Below, one piece after another: positions 6,105-11,961 of a DNA stretch of 11,961 nt. This DNA is from JBOGWY01 sp050694015 (lineage in GTDB: Bacteria > Actinomycetota > CADDZG01 > WHSQ01): assembly GCA_050694015.1 (NCBI GenBank), contig JBOGWY010000391.1:1-11961 (forward strand), written 5' to 3'. Position numbers and translations under genes: made by a program. Numbering within the stretch: the first letter of the stretch is position 1; the number at the start of each line of letters is the position of its first letter. The notes beneath the pieces are model-generated. The model saw nothing but the letters and a program-made list of their open reading frames with translations. It did not search any database and had not been told where the DNA came from.

Positions 6105-6992
6105 ATGGTCCGTATAGCCCGTCAAGGAGCGGCTCTGGGGTCTCCGCTCACGACCGAGCGAGTACCCGCGCAGCTCTATCTCGTGGCGGCGGCGATCTTT
6201 CACTACCTAGGGCCCTCGTTCGCGGTACTTCTTTTCACTCGCGTGGCGATCGGAGGAGTGGTGTGGCTGAGGATCGCCTCCGCTGCCCTCGTTTTCGCCG
6301 TCTGGCGTAGACCATGGCGAGCCTTTGCGGCGACACCGGTCCGGACCCGTTGGTTGATCGCGTGGCTCGGAGCAGTCATCGCCGCGATGAATTACTCGTT
6401 CTACTTCGCGATCGACGTACTTCCACTGGGAACGGTTGCGGCGATCGAATTCATTGGACCTATCGCCCTCGCCGCGCTCGGCGTGAGGTCGCTACGCAAC
6501 GTCGCCGCGTTCGGTCTGGTCGTCACGGGTGTCTACGTCATCACAGATCTACGGTTGGCAGGCGAGCCAGTTGCGTTCGCGTGGGCGTTCGCAAACGCCG
6601 CTCTGTTCACGGCCTACATATTGATCGCGCACCGCATATCGCGCTCGGATCCCACGACCCGGCCGATCGACCGGCTGGGGTCATCCATGTTGATCGCGGC
6701 CGTGGCGATAACGCCATTGGGGATCTGGGAAGCGGTTCCCGCGTTCACGGATCCGGCACTAGTCGGGGCCGGCATCGCCGTCGGTGTGACGTCTTCGGTC
6801 ATCCCGTACGCCTTGGATCAGATGGCGATGGCGCGAATCTTGCGGTCGACCTATGCCCTCTTCGTTGCCCTTCTCCCCGCGACCGCAGTTGTCATCGGCG
6901 CCATCGTGCTCCACCAGTTCCCGACCCTTACCGAGGCAGTCGCAGTCGGGTTCGTCATCTGCGGCGTGCTTGCTCACGAGGAACTGACGTAA
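6105..6992 (+). CDS. EamA/DMT-family exporter, RhtA-like
   Basis: A 295-residue inner-membrane protein of the drug/metabolite transporter superfamily with about ten predicted helices and two EamA repeats. Family signs are GVVWLRIASAALVF (51-64), LPLGTVAAIEFIGP (106-119) and SSVIPYALDQMAMARI (230-245), close to the RhtA (threonine/homoserine exporter) subgroup as I know it. It probably exports amino acids or similar small metabolites; the substrate cannot be fixed. The ATG at 6105 is chosen because of the leaderless promoter just upstream; the first ~20 residues are not conserved in character, so a slightly later start is possible but no ribosome binding site supports one. It is divergent from the CGNR regulator, which is its likely controller. 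It has no obvious terminator after 6992. Confidence 0.88.
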   Translation: MVRIARQGAALGSPLTTERVPAQLYLVAAAIFHYLGPSFAVLLFTRVAIGGVVWLRIASAALVFAVWRRPWRAFAATPVRTRWLIAWLGAVIAAMNYSFYFAIDVLPLGTVAAIEFIGPIALAALGVRSLRNVAAFGLVVTGVYVITDLRLAGEPVAFAWAFANAALFTAYILIAHRISRSDPTTRPIDRLGSSMLIAAVAITPLGIWEAVPAFTDPALVGAGIAVGVTSSVIPYALDQMAMARILRSTYALFVALLPATAVVIGAIVLHQFPTLTEAVAVGFVICGVLAHEELT

Positions 6993-7030
6993 GCGGCCCC
7001 TGCGGACGAGCGTCGCGGCCCGACTGAAAT

Positions 7031-7040
7031 ACGTATACGT
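7031..7040. repeat. 10-bp perfect palindrome ACGTATACGT in the 6993-7151 gap
   Basis: ACGTATACGT is its own reverse complement and sits in the 159-bp gap between the exporter and the small membrane protein gene, in a locally AT-richer stretch. It could be an operator, but a 10-bp palindrome may be chance. I see no convincing promoter hexamer pair or terminator elsewhere in the gap. Confidence 0.35.
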
Positions 7041-7139
7041 CTACTTCCGTAATTTCCTTCTTGTGTGCAGCATCAGCGGACGCCATTTGCTTCACTACGG
7101 TGCATCGGACTTCGGTCTACCTGGCAACGGTGGGGAGAT

Positions 7140-7145
7140 GGAGGT
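7140..7145 (+). promoter_or_regulatory. Ribosome binding site deciding the 7152 start
   Basis: GGAGGT with 6 nt to ATG 7152. The same frame is open from ATG 7065, but that ATG has no ribosome binding site and the extra residues are not family-like, so 7152 is preferred. Confidence 0.75.
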
Positions 7146-7151
7146 ACACCC

Positions 7152-7628
7152 ATGAGTTCAGCGCGAACGTCCTTCGGCCGTAGTCACCGAGCAGAACGTC
7201 GCTTGTGGCTGCCCGGCGTGGTCCAGGAGGGCGGAAGACGTGGATGGTGGGCCGCGCTTGGGCTCGGAGCCGTTCTGGGCGGAGCGCTCCTGGTACTCCC
7301 AGCACTGCTCTCCGACGCAGATGCGTTCTCATTCTTCGCCGTCTTCATGGGCGTCGTTGCCGGCGTCTACCTTGGCTTCGCCCTGACCGACGGACGGATG
7401 TCGGTTTTCCAGGTGGAGAACGTAGGCATCCTCATCTTCGGCGCGTTGGGTGTGTTGGCATTGGCCACGGGGAATGCCTGGTTCCTAGTCGCCGGCTACC
7501 TCGGCCATGGTGCTTGGGACGCCCTCCATCCTCACGCCGTGGATACCCGCATGCCCTGGTGGTACGTGCCCGCGTGCATCGGATTTGACTTTGCATTCGG
7601 GATCTATGTGGTTATCCGCCTCGCCTAA
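7152..7628 (+). CDS. Small polytopic membrane protein with GHGxWDxxHxH motif
   Basis: A 158-residue protein with a basic N-terminus (about 1-31) and four to five predicted membrane helices (about 33-52, 58-77, 88-106, 108-121, 136-156). The most distinctive part is GYLGHGAWDALHPHA (115-129): His119, Asp123, His126 and His128 near the membrane face could bind a metal ion. The GHG-x-WD-x-x-H pattern reminds me of DUF6010-like membrane proteins, but this is a weak recollection and not a firm assignment. The start at 7152 is set by GGAGGT. It lies 70 bp before the multicopper oxidase gene on the same strand, with no terminator visible between, so co-transcription and a role in copper or redox handling are plausible but inferred. 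Function unknown. Confidence 0.75.
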   Translation: MSSARTSFGRSHRAERRLWLPGVVQEGGRRGWWAALGLGAVLGGALLVLPALLSDADAFSFFAVFMGVVAGVYLGFALTDGRMSVFQVENVGILIFGALGVLALATGNAWFLVAGYLGHGAWDALHPHAVDTRMPWWYVPACIGFDFAFGIYVVIRLA

Positions 7629-7683
7629 AGCGTCCCCGTGCTGTCCCTGTTGAGATTGTCATCCGTCGAGGCACACCAGAACT

Positions 7684-7688
7684 AGGAG
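7684..7688 (+). promoter_or_regulatory. Ribosome binding site of the multicopper oxidase gene
   Basis: AGGAG with 10 nt to ATG 7699. An in-frame TGA at 7690-7692 rules out any earlier start, so the protein truly lacks an N-terminal signal sequence. Confidence 0.7.
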
Positions 7689-7698
7689 CTGAATAGAA

Positions 7699-9435
7699 AT
7701 GCAAACTCATCACACACCTGGAGATACCCAAGCTGAAGTATTCCCGACGGATGTGTCGGGTCTGCCACCGGCTGAGAAGCCATCGATCGTGGATCTGGAA
7801 CCGAACGCGTCGTTCGATCTGCGCATCCATCCGGTGAGAAAGGTGATCGGCAACGATGCTGTGAGGATGCTCTCGTACAACGGTTCGATCCCGGGGCCGA
7901 CGCTGCGCGTCCAACAGGGCTCCGAGATAATCGTCAACGTCGCGAACGAAGGCGACATCGAGACGACCGTGCACTGGCATGGACTGCGCCTCGAGAACCG
8001 TTACGACGGTGTTCCCGTCGAGACCCAGGCGCCGATCGAGATCGGCGGGACCTTTATGTACAGGGTGCAGTTCCCGGACGTTGGGTTGTACTGGTACCAC
8101 CCGCACATCCGAGAGGACTTCGCGCAAGAGATGGGCCTCTCAGCCGCGATCGTGGTCATGCCCGACGATCCTTCGTATTGGCCCCCTTGCGATCGCGACA
8201 TGACGATCACGCTCGACGACGTCCTCATCGAGGATGGGCAGATGGCTCCGTTCCGCCGCTCGGGACCGACCTTCACGGCGATGGGCCGATTCGGCAACGT
8301 GATGCTGACCAACGGACAGGAAGACTTCGTCGCACAAGCCACCGTCGGGGAGGTCGTTCGTCTCTACCTCGTCAACACCGCGAACACCCGCATCTTCAAT
8401 GTTGCACTTCCCGGAGCGCGTATGAAACTCATCGGCGGGGACAGCGGGCGATACGAGCGCGAAGAGTTCGTAGACGAGGTGATGCTGTCGCCGTCGGAGC
8501 GCGCGATCGTCGATGTGCTGTTCGACCGTTCCGGCGAGGTGAGGCTCGAGCACCGGGTCCCGGATCACGTCTACGAGCTTGGTCGGTTCCAGGTTGATGG
8601 CTCCGGTAGCACAGCGGCCGGCGAGATCTTTAGCGAGCTTCGTGTAGACCCGGCGTTGACCGCGGAGCGACGGGTGGCCGAGTCTCACGTCGACCGCTCG
8701 CCCGACAAGACGTTGTCGTTCTCCTCGTCGATGCCGCTTCTCTACGGAGAGGTGGAATCCAAGGCGAGCTCGTACGTCTGCCCCATGCACCCTGAGGTGA
8801 AGGACACGGAAGCATCGACGTGCCCCAAGTGTGGGATGAGGCTCGTGCCCGTTCACGACGAGCCCGCGGCACGGTCATTCGTCTGTCCGATGCACCCTGA
8901 GGTGACGGACACGCAGGCGTCGACGTGCCCCAAGTGTGGGATGAAGTTGATCCCTGCAGACGTCTCCCCACCTGCTCAGGCCGAGACCCATATCCATGAT
9001 CCGGGGGAGATGGACGACGGGCTGGAGTGGGAAGACCTGATGCCGGAGATCAATCGTCGAACAGATCCCTCGAACATGATCTGGACACTCACGGATCCCG
9101 AAACCGGTGCCGTGAACCACGAGATCTCTTGGAACTTCAAGGTCGGTGACCTTGTCAAGATCCGGCTGATCAACGAGATGGAAGGGTCCGATCACCCGAT
9201 GCATCATCCGTTCCATGTCCACGGCGCCGGGCGATTCCTCATCCTCTCGAGAGACGGCCGGACCGAATCCAACCTCGTCTGGAAGGACACCGTGCTTCTA
9301 AGAGCGGGGGAGACCGTCGACATCCTCCTTTACGTCACCAACCCGGGATTGTGGATGGCGCATTGTCACATCGCCGAACACACCGAGAGCGGGATGATGT
9401 TCAGCTTCCGCGTCGACGAGCGAGAGGCGTCATGA
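7699..9435 (+). CDS. Multicopper oxidase with two internal heavy-metal-binding modules
   Basis: A 578-residue laccase/CueO-type multicopper oxidase, which oxidises a substrate (phenol or a metal ion such as Cu(I)) and reduces O2 to water. All four copper-ligand motifs are present: HWHG (92-95), WYHPH (132-136), HHPFHVH (502-508) and HCHIAEH with axial Met566 (555-566; Cys556 for the type 1 copper). Between cupredoxin domains 2 and 3 it carries an insert with two tandem HMBD-like (heavy-metal-binding, YVCPMHP...CPKCGM) modules at 359-384 and 394-419, with ligands Cys361/Met363/His364/Cys375/Cys378/Met380 and equivalents. Such modules are known from CusB and copper ATPases; inside an oxidase they may load copper. 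A His-rich linker (HIHDPGEMDD, 431-440) follows. No signal peptide or Tat motif is present, and an in-frame stop shortly upstream excludes one, so it may act in the cytoplasm or be exported in another way. A strong hairpin follows the gene. Confidence 0.93.
   Translation: MQTHHTPGDTQAEVFPTDVSGLPPAEKPSIVDLEPNASFDLRIHPVRKVIGNDAVRMLSYNGSIPGPTLRVQQGSEIIVNVANEGDIETTVHWHGLRLENRYDGVPVETQAPIEIGGTFMYRVQFPDVGLYWYHPHIREDFAQEMGLSAAIVVMPDDPSYWPPCDRDMTITLDDVLIEDGQMAPFRRSGPTFTAMGRFGNVMLTNGQEDFVAQATVGEVVRLYLVNTANTRIFNVALPGARMKLIGGDSGRYEREEFVDEVMLSPSERAIVDVLFDRSGEVRLEHRVPDHVYELGRFQVDGSGSTAAGEIFSELRVDPALTAERRVAESHVDRSPDKTLSFSSSMPLLYGEVESKASSYVCPMHPEVKDTEASTCPKCGMRLVPVHDEPAARSFVCPMHPEVTDTQASTCPKCGMKLIPADVSPPAQAETHIHDPGEMDDGLEWEDLMPEINRRTDPSNMIWTLTDPETGAVNHEISWNFKVGDLVKIRLINEMEGSDHPMHHPFHVHGAGRFLILSRDGRTESNLVWKDTVLLRAGETVDILLYVTNPGLWMAHCHIAEHTESGMMFSFRVDEREAS
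8773..8850 (+). repeat. HMBD repeat unit 1 inside the multicopper oxidase gene
   Basis: Encodes residues 359-384. It matches the unit at 8878-8955 at 65 of 78 bases (21 of 26 residues), offset 105 bp. A long identical run spans the cysteine pair CPKCGM. The similarity fits duplication of one module. Confidence 0.85.
8878..8955 (+). repeat. HMBD repeat unit 2 inside the multicopper oxidase gene
   Basis: Encodes residues 394-419, the second copy of the module. Differences from unit 1 are mostly silent or conservative (Tyr/Phe, Lys/Thr, Glu/Gln, Arg/Lys, Val/Ile), and all Cys, Met and His ligands are kept in both. Confidence 0.85.
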
Positions 9436-9489
9436 CTGCCTCTTTGAAGGCTCGTAAGCCACTCTCGCCGTATGCGGATCCTTGCCCTT

Positions 9490-9521
9490 GGAGGGCGCCC
9501 CGCTAGGAAGGGGCCCCCTCC
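9490..9521 (+). terminator. Strong terminator-like hairpin after the multicopper oxidase gene
   Basis: GGAGGGCGCCCC and GGGGCCCCCTCC form a 12-bp stem with one C-C mismatch around the loop GCTAGGAA. It begins 55 bp after the stop codon and is followed by TCTATATTC, a broken T-rich tail. It probably ends the transcript before the ABC operon. Confidence 0.6.
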
Positions 9522-9552
9522 TCTATATTCCCCCTACAACTTTGGGACGAAA

Positions 9553-9562
9553 TCTTCGAAGA
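9553..9562. repeat. 10-bp perfect palindrome TCTTCGAAGA
   Basis: TCTTCGAAGA is its own reverse complement and lies one base before the larger inverted repeat at 9564-9581, upstream of the ABC operon. It may be part of the same operator region. Confidence 0.4.
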
Positions 9563-9563
9563 G

Positions 9564-9581
9564 ATCAGGGTCAACCCTGAT
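9564..9581. promoter_or_regulatory. 18-bp inverted repeat, candidate operator upstream of the ABC operon
   Basis: ATCAGGGT-CA-ACCCTGAT has perfect 8-bp arms about 94 bp before the GTG start at 9675. The size fits the site of a dimeric regulator; it could also be a short hairpin. I see no convincing -35/-10 pair between 9522 and 9674 and no Shine-Dalgarno right before the GTG. The rest of this 239-bp gap holds no gene I can support. Confidence 0.45.
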
Positions 9582-9674
9582 GGCGGTGGCAACGCACGGA
9601 TGCGACCCTTGTGGCTCCACCAACGAGTCTTTAGGAGCGAATCCGGTGCCCATTAGCCGTCTACCTGTGTCACG

Positions 9675-10589
9675 GTGAGCGACTTGCTGATCGTCACGGA
9701 AGGACTCACCAAGCGCTTCGGCTCGGTGACTGCCGTCTCCGATCTGACGGTGGGCATCGATGCCGGCGTCGTCGGGTTGATCGGGGCCAACGGCGCCGGT
9801 AAGTCGACGCTGATCAAGATCCTGCTTGGGCTCCTGCCGGCGACCGAGGGACGCGCAACCGTTCTAGACCTCGACGTCGCGGACGACGGCACCGCGATCC
9901 GCGAGCGCGTCGGCTACATGCCCGAGCACGATTGCCTTCCGCCGGACGTCACCGCGACCGATCTCGTCGTGCACATGGCACGGATGTCCGGACTTCCGGC
10001 GACGGCGGCGCGGGAGAGGACGGCCGATATCTTGCGACACGTCGGTCTGTACGAGGAGCGATACCGCCCGATCGGCGGCTACTCCACCGGCATGCGCCAG
10101 CGGGTGAAGCTCGCTCAGGCACTGGTTCACGATCCGCAGCTCGTATTCCTCGACGAGCCGACGAACGGCCTCGATCCTTCCGGACGCGACGACATGCTCG
10201 GTCTCATCGCGCGGATCAACGCCGACTTCGGTATCTCGGTCCTCGTGACATCACACCTGCTCGGCGAGCTGGAGCGCGTCTGCGACCACATCGTGGTCAT
10301 CGACGCCGGCCAACTGATGAGGGCCTCGTCTACTGCGGACGTGACCGCGGTCAGCCAAGTCGTGGTCGTGGAGGTCGACGGAACGGCAGACGCTCTTGCG
10401 GCCCTGCTGCAGAACGCCGGCCTGACCGTTCGCGTGGTTGGCCGTCTCGTGGAAGTCGAGCTCAGCGACGACTCGGCCTACGACATCGTGCGCGATACCG
10501 TCGTCGGCGCGGGTCTCGGGCTCATCCGGATGGAGCGGCGGCGGCATCGCATGGCGGAGATCTTTACGACGGCAGGGGTCACCGTATGA
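9675..10589 (+). CDS. ABC-2 type exporter ATP-binding protein (first ATPase)
   Basis: A 304-residue ABC ATPase that would power the adjacent permease on the inner face of the membrane. Motifs in order: Walker A GANGAGKST (37-45), Q-loop region YMPEHD (81-86, Glu in place of the more usual Gln), signature YSTGMRQR (136-143, an LSGGQ variant common in ABC-2 exporters), Walker B LVFLDEP (156-162), D-loop and switch His193 (TSH). After the ATPase core (about 1-220) comes an ~85-residue C-terminal domain as in many ABC-2 ATPases. The GTG start at 9675 has no Shine-Dalgarno; it is used because the domain begins directly (LLIVTEGLTKRFG). Its TGA overlaps the ATG of the permease (ATGA), so the two are translationally coupled. 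Confidence 0.92.
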   Translation: MSDLLIVTEGLTKRFGSVTAVSDLTVGIDAGVVGLIGANGAGKSTLIKILLGLLPATEGRATVLDLDVADDGTAIRERVGYMPEHDCLPPDVTATDLVVHMARMSGLPATAARERTADILRHVGLYEERYRPIGGYSTGMRQRVKLAQALVHDPQLVFLDEPTNGLDPSGRDDMLGLIARINADFGISVLVTSHLLGELERVCDHIVVIDAGQLMRASSTADVTAVSQVVVVEVDGTADALAALLQNAGLTVRVVGRLVEVELSDDSAYDIVRDTVVGAGLGLIRMERRRHRMAEIFTTAGVTV

Positions 10590-11470
10590 GCACGCCGACA
10601 CCGACCGCCGGCGTCATCCACGACATCGGATACCGGCACTACGACGGCGAGCGCCGCGGACGCAGCTACATCCGGCGTTCTCTGTACGTCGACAGCTTCA
10701 AAGGGGCGTACGGGCTGGGCCGCAGTGCTCGTTACAAGGTTCTTCCCATGATCCTGCTCGCGGTCATGTGCCTGCCGGCTGGAGCGATCGTGGCCATCAC
10801 TGCGGTCACGAACGGCACCGAGCTGGTCGGCAACTACACGTCCTACCTTCTTAATCTGCAGCTGGTCGTGTTGATCTACGTCGCGTCGCAGGCGCCCGCC
10901 ACCGTGTCGCGCGATCTTCGCTTCAGCGTGATGTCGCTGTACTTCTCGCGTCCGCTCGAACGGATGGACTACGTGGTGGCGAAGTACGCCGCGATGGCAT
11001 CGGCGATGTTCGTCCTGACCGCGGCGCCCCTCACGATCATGTTCGCCGGCGCTTTGGTCGTCGGTCTGCCGATCACCGAGCAGATCCCCGACTATCTGCG
11101 CGCGCTGGGCGGTGCAGGGCTCATCTCGCTCGTCCTCGGTGGGATCGGGCTCGTCATCGCTGCCATAACACCGCGCCGGGGGCTCGCGGTCGCGGCGATC
11201 ATCGGCGTTCTCTTGGTGCTCACCGGTGTGCAAGGGATCGTGTCCGAGATCGCGGCCGCCGAAGGGTTCGACGGTGCTCCCTACGTTGGCCTCGTGTCGC
11301 CGTTCACGATGGTGCTCGGCGTCCAGAGCTCGGTACTGGGTGGCGCGAGCCCCGTTCAGGAGCCGCCCGGCGCGACCGGCGCGTTGGTGTTCTCGGCCGC
11401 GACGCTGCTCGTCGTGGTGTTGTCCTTCGCGCTCCTACAGTTGCGTTACCGATCAGTGTCGGCGACATGA
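10586..11470 (+). CDS. ABC-2 type exporter permease
   Basis: A 294-residue membrane protein with about six predicted helices (about 52-73, 86-103, 133-156, 175-193, 198-220, 268-286). It starts with a ~50-residue cytoplasmic tail holding GYRHYDGERRGR (15-26), a feature I recall from actinobacterial ABC-2 permeases. The VSRDLRFSVMSLYFSRPLER stretch (107-126) has the look of the ABC-2 coupling helix region between helices 2 and 3. The ATG at 10586 lies in the ATGA overlap with the first ATPase; the frame is open far upstream, but that part is only the other frame of the ATPase gene. It ends in another ATGA overlap with the second ATPase at 11467. Substrate not evident: no biosynthetic or resistance gene adjoins the operon in the window. 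Confidence 0.88.
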   Translation: MSTPTPTAGVIHDIGYRHYDGERRGRSYIRRSLYVDSFKGAYGLGRSARYKVLPMILLAVMCLPAGAIVAITAVTNGTELVGNYTSYLLNLQLVVLIYVASQAPATVSRDLRFSVMSLYFSRPLERMDYVVAKYAAMASAMFVLTAAPLTIMFAGALVVGLPITEQIPDYLRALGGAGLISLVLGGIGLVIAAITPRRGLAVAAIIGVLLVLTGVQGIVSEIAAAEGFDGAPYVGLVSPFTMVLGVQSSVLGGASPVQEPPGATGALVFSAATLLVVVLSFALLQLRYRSVSAT

Positions 11471-11961
11471 CCACGATGGTCCTGGACGACGTCTCGCGCT
11501 GGTTCGGCAACGTGGTCGCGGTCAACGACGTCACGATGACGATTGGCCCCGGTGTGACCGGTTTGCTGGGGCCGAATGGTGCCGGCAAGTCCACCTTGAT
11601 CAACATGATGGCCGGTTTTCTGGCCCCCTCGGCCGGAATCGTCACACTCGACGACGAGCCCGTCTGGCGCAACGAGGAGATCTACCGCCGCATCGGTCTC
11701 GTGCCGGAGCGAGAGGCAATGTACGACACCGTCACCGCGTGGCAGTTCGTGCTCGCGAACGCCAAGCTGCACCGTCTTCCCGACTCCGCGGCGGCGGCAC
11801 AGAAGGCCCTCGACACCGTGCAGATGACTGACGTCAAGGATCGCGACATCGCGACCTTCTCCAAGGGCATGAAGCAGCGCATCAAGATCGCAACGGCGCT
11901 GGTGCACGACCCACAGGTGTTTCTACTCGACGAGCCGTTCAACGGCATGGACCCGCGGCAG
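11467..11961 (+). CDS. ABC exporter ATP-binding protein (second ATPase), cut at the window end
   Basis: The frame starts at ATG 11467 in an ATGA overlap with the permease stop and runs open to the window end (165 codons). Motifs: Walker A GPNGAGKST (35-43), Q-loop region VPEREAM (79-85), signature FSKGMKQR (131-138) and Walker B VFLLDEP (151-157), then NGMDPRQ, at which point the window stops. It is clearly related to the first ATPase but not a duplicate (different signature and spacing). Two different ATPases in one operon suggests a heterodimer, or a second permease further right. An alternative start at ATG 11476 is possible but the overlap favours 11467. The C-terminal part is missing only because the window ends. 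Confidence 0.92.
   Translation, partial: MTTMVLDDVSRWFGNVVAVNDVTMTIGPGVTGLLGPNGAGKSTLINMMAGFLAPSAGIVTLDDEPVWRNEEIYRRIGLVPEREAMYDTVTAWQFVLANAKLHRLPDSAAAAQKALDTVQMTDVKDRDIATFSKGMKQRIKIATALVHDPQVFLLDEPFNGMDPRQ

Noticed and set aside
6039..6203. Longer start (ATG 6203) for the CGNR protein
   Set aside because: The extra 55 residues overlap the divergent exporter gene and both promoters, and have no family character.
7612..8856. Minus-strand open frames opposite the multicopper oxidase gene
   Set aside because: Their products have no recognisable domains and mirror the codon bias of the real plus-strand gene, which has complete copper motifs.
9432..9506. 24-codon open frame starting in an ATGA overlap with the oxidase stop
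   Set aside because: Very short, ends inside the terminator hairpin, no features; the ATGA is probably chance.
9582..9674. Possible tRNA (CCACCA-like end) or riboswitch before the ABC operon
   Set aside because: No T-arm GTTCGANTC motif or cloverleaf could be found, and no known riboswitch core was recognised.
9472..9678. Plus-strand open frame of 68 codons between the oxidase and the ABC operon
   Set aside because: It runs through the terminator-like hairpin and both palindromes, has no ribosome binding site and no domain-like character.
10478..11233. Minus-strand open frame of 251 codons opposite the ABC permease
   Set aside because: The product is an Asp/Arg/His-rich shadow; the plus-strand permease is supported by hydrophobic helices and gene overlaps.

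Overview
The window is high-GC, densely coding DNA whose style suggests an actinobacterium. The evidence is strong GC bias at third codon positions, purine-rich ribosome binding sites, two apparently leaderless promoters, a CGNR/ABATE-type regulator and actinobacterial-style ABC-2 exporter genes. Placement below phylum cannot be made from this sequence alone. No rRNA, tRNA, CRISPR array, transposase or integrase was seen.

Layout. (i) 1-282, plus strand: C-terminal end of a class III adenylate/guanylate cyclase domain, cut by the window edge. It faces, convergently, (ii) a long minus-strand block from 6038 down to 308. Read in transcription order, this block holds a CGNR zinc-finger regulator (6038-5412), an atypical SDR-family NAD(P)-binding protein (5361-4429), a secreted Asp-box (BNR/sialidase-like) beta-propeller protein (4320-2833), a small protein ending in a SFPASD-type motif (2673-2362), a small two-helix membrane protein (2321-1980), a small zinc-ribbon protein (1947-1621), and a three-part protein joining a KaiC/RecA-like domain without a P-loop, an Xre HTH and a cupin (1519-308). 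(iii) 6039-6104 is a 66-bp divergent promoter region with overlapping promoters for the CGNR regulator and, on the plus strand, a RhtA-like EamA exporter (6105-6992). (iv) 7152-9435: a small polytopic membrane protein with a histidine-rich motif, followed by a multicopper oxidase carrying two tandem heavy-metal-binding modules. A strong terminator-like hairpin (9490-9521) closes this unit. (v) 9675 to the window end: an ABC-2 export operon (ATPase, permease, second ATPase cut by the window edge), with both gene junctions being 4-bp ATGA overlaps.

How the genes may work together. The CGNR regulator probably controls its own operon with the SDR gene and the divergent amino-acid/metabolite exporter. 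The membrane protein and multicopper oxidase look like a copper-handling or oxidative unit. The ABC operon is a separate exporter unit, preceded by two palindromes that could be operators. The small-gene cluster and the KaiC/Xre/cupin protein are the least understood part. I see no proven new system. The most unusual items are the multicopper oxidase with an internal tandem metal-binding insert and no signal peptide, and the P-loop-less KaiC/Xre/cupin fusion.
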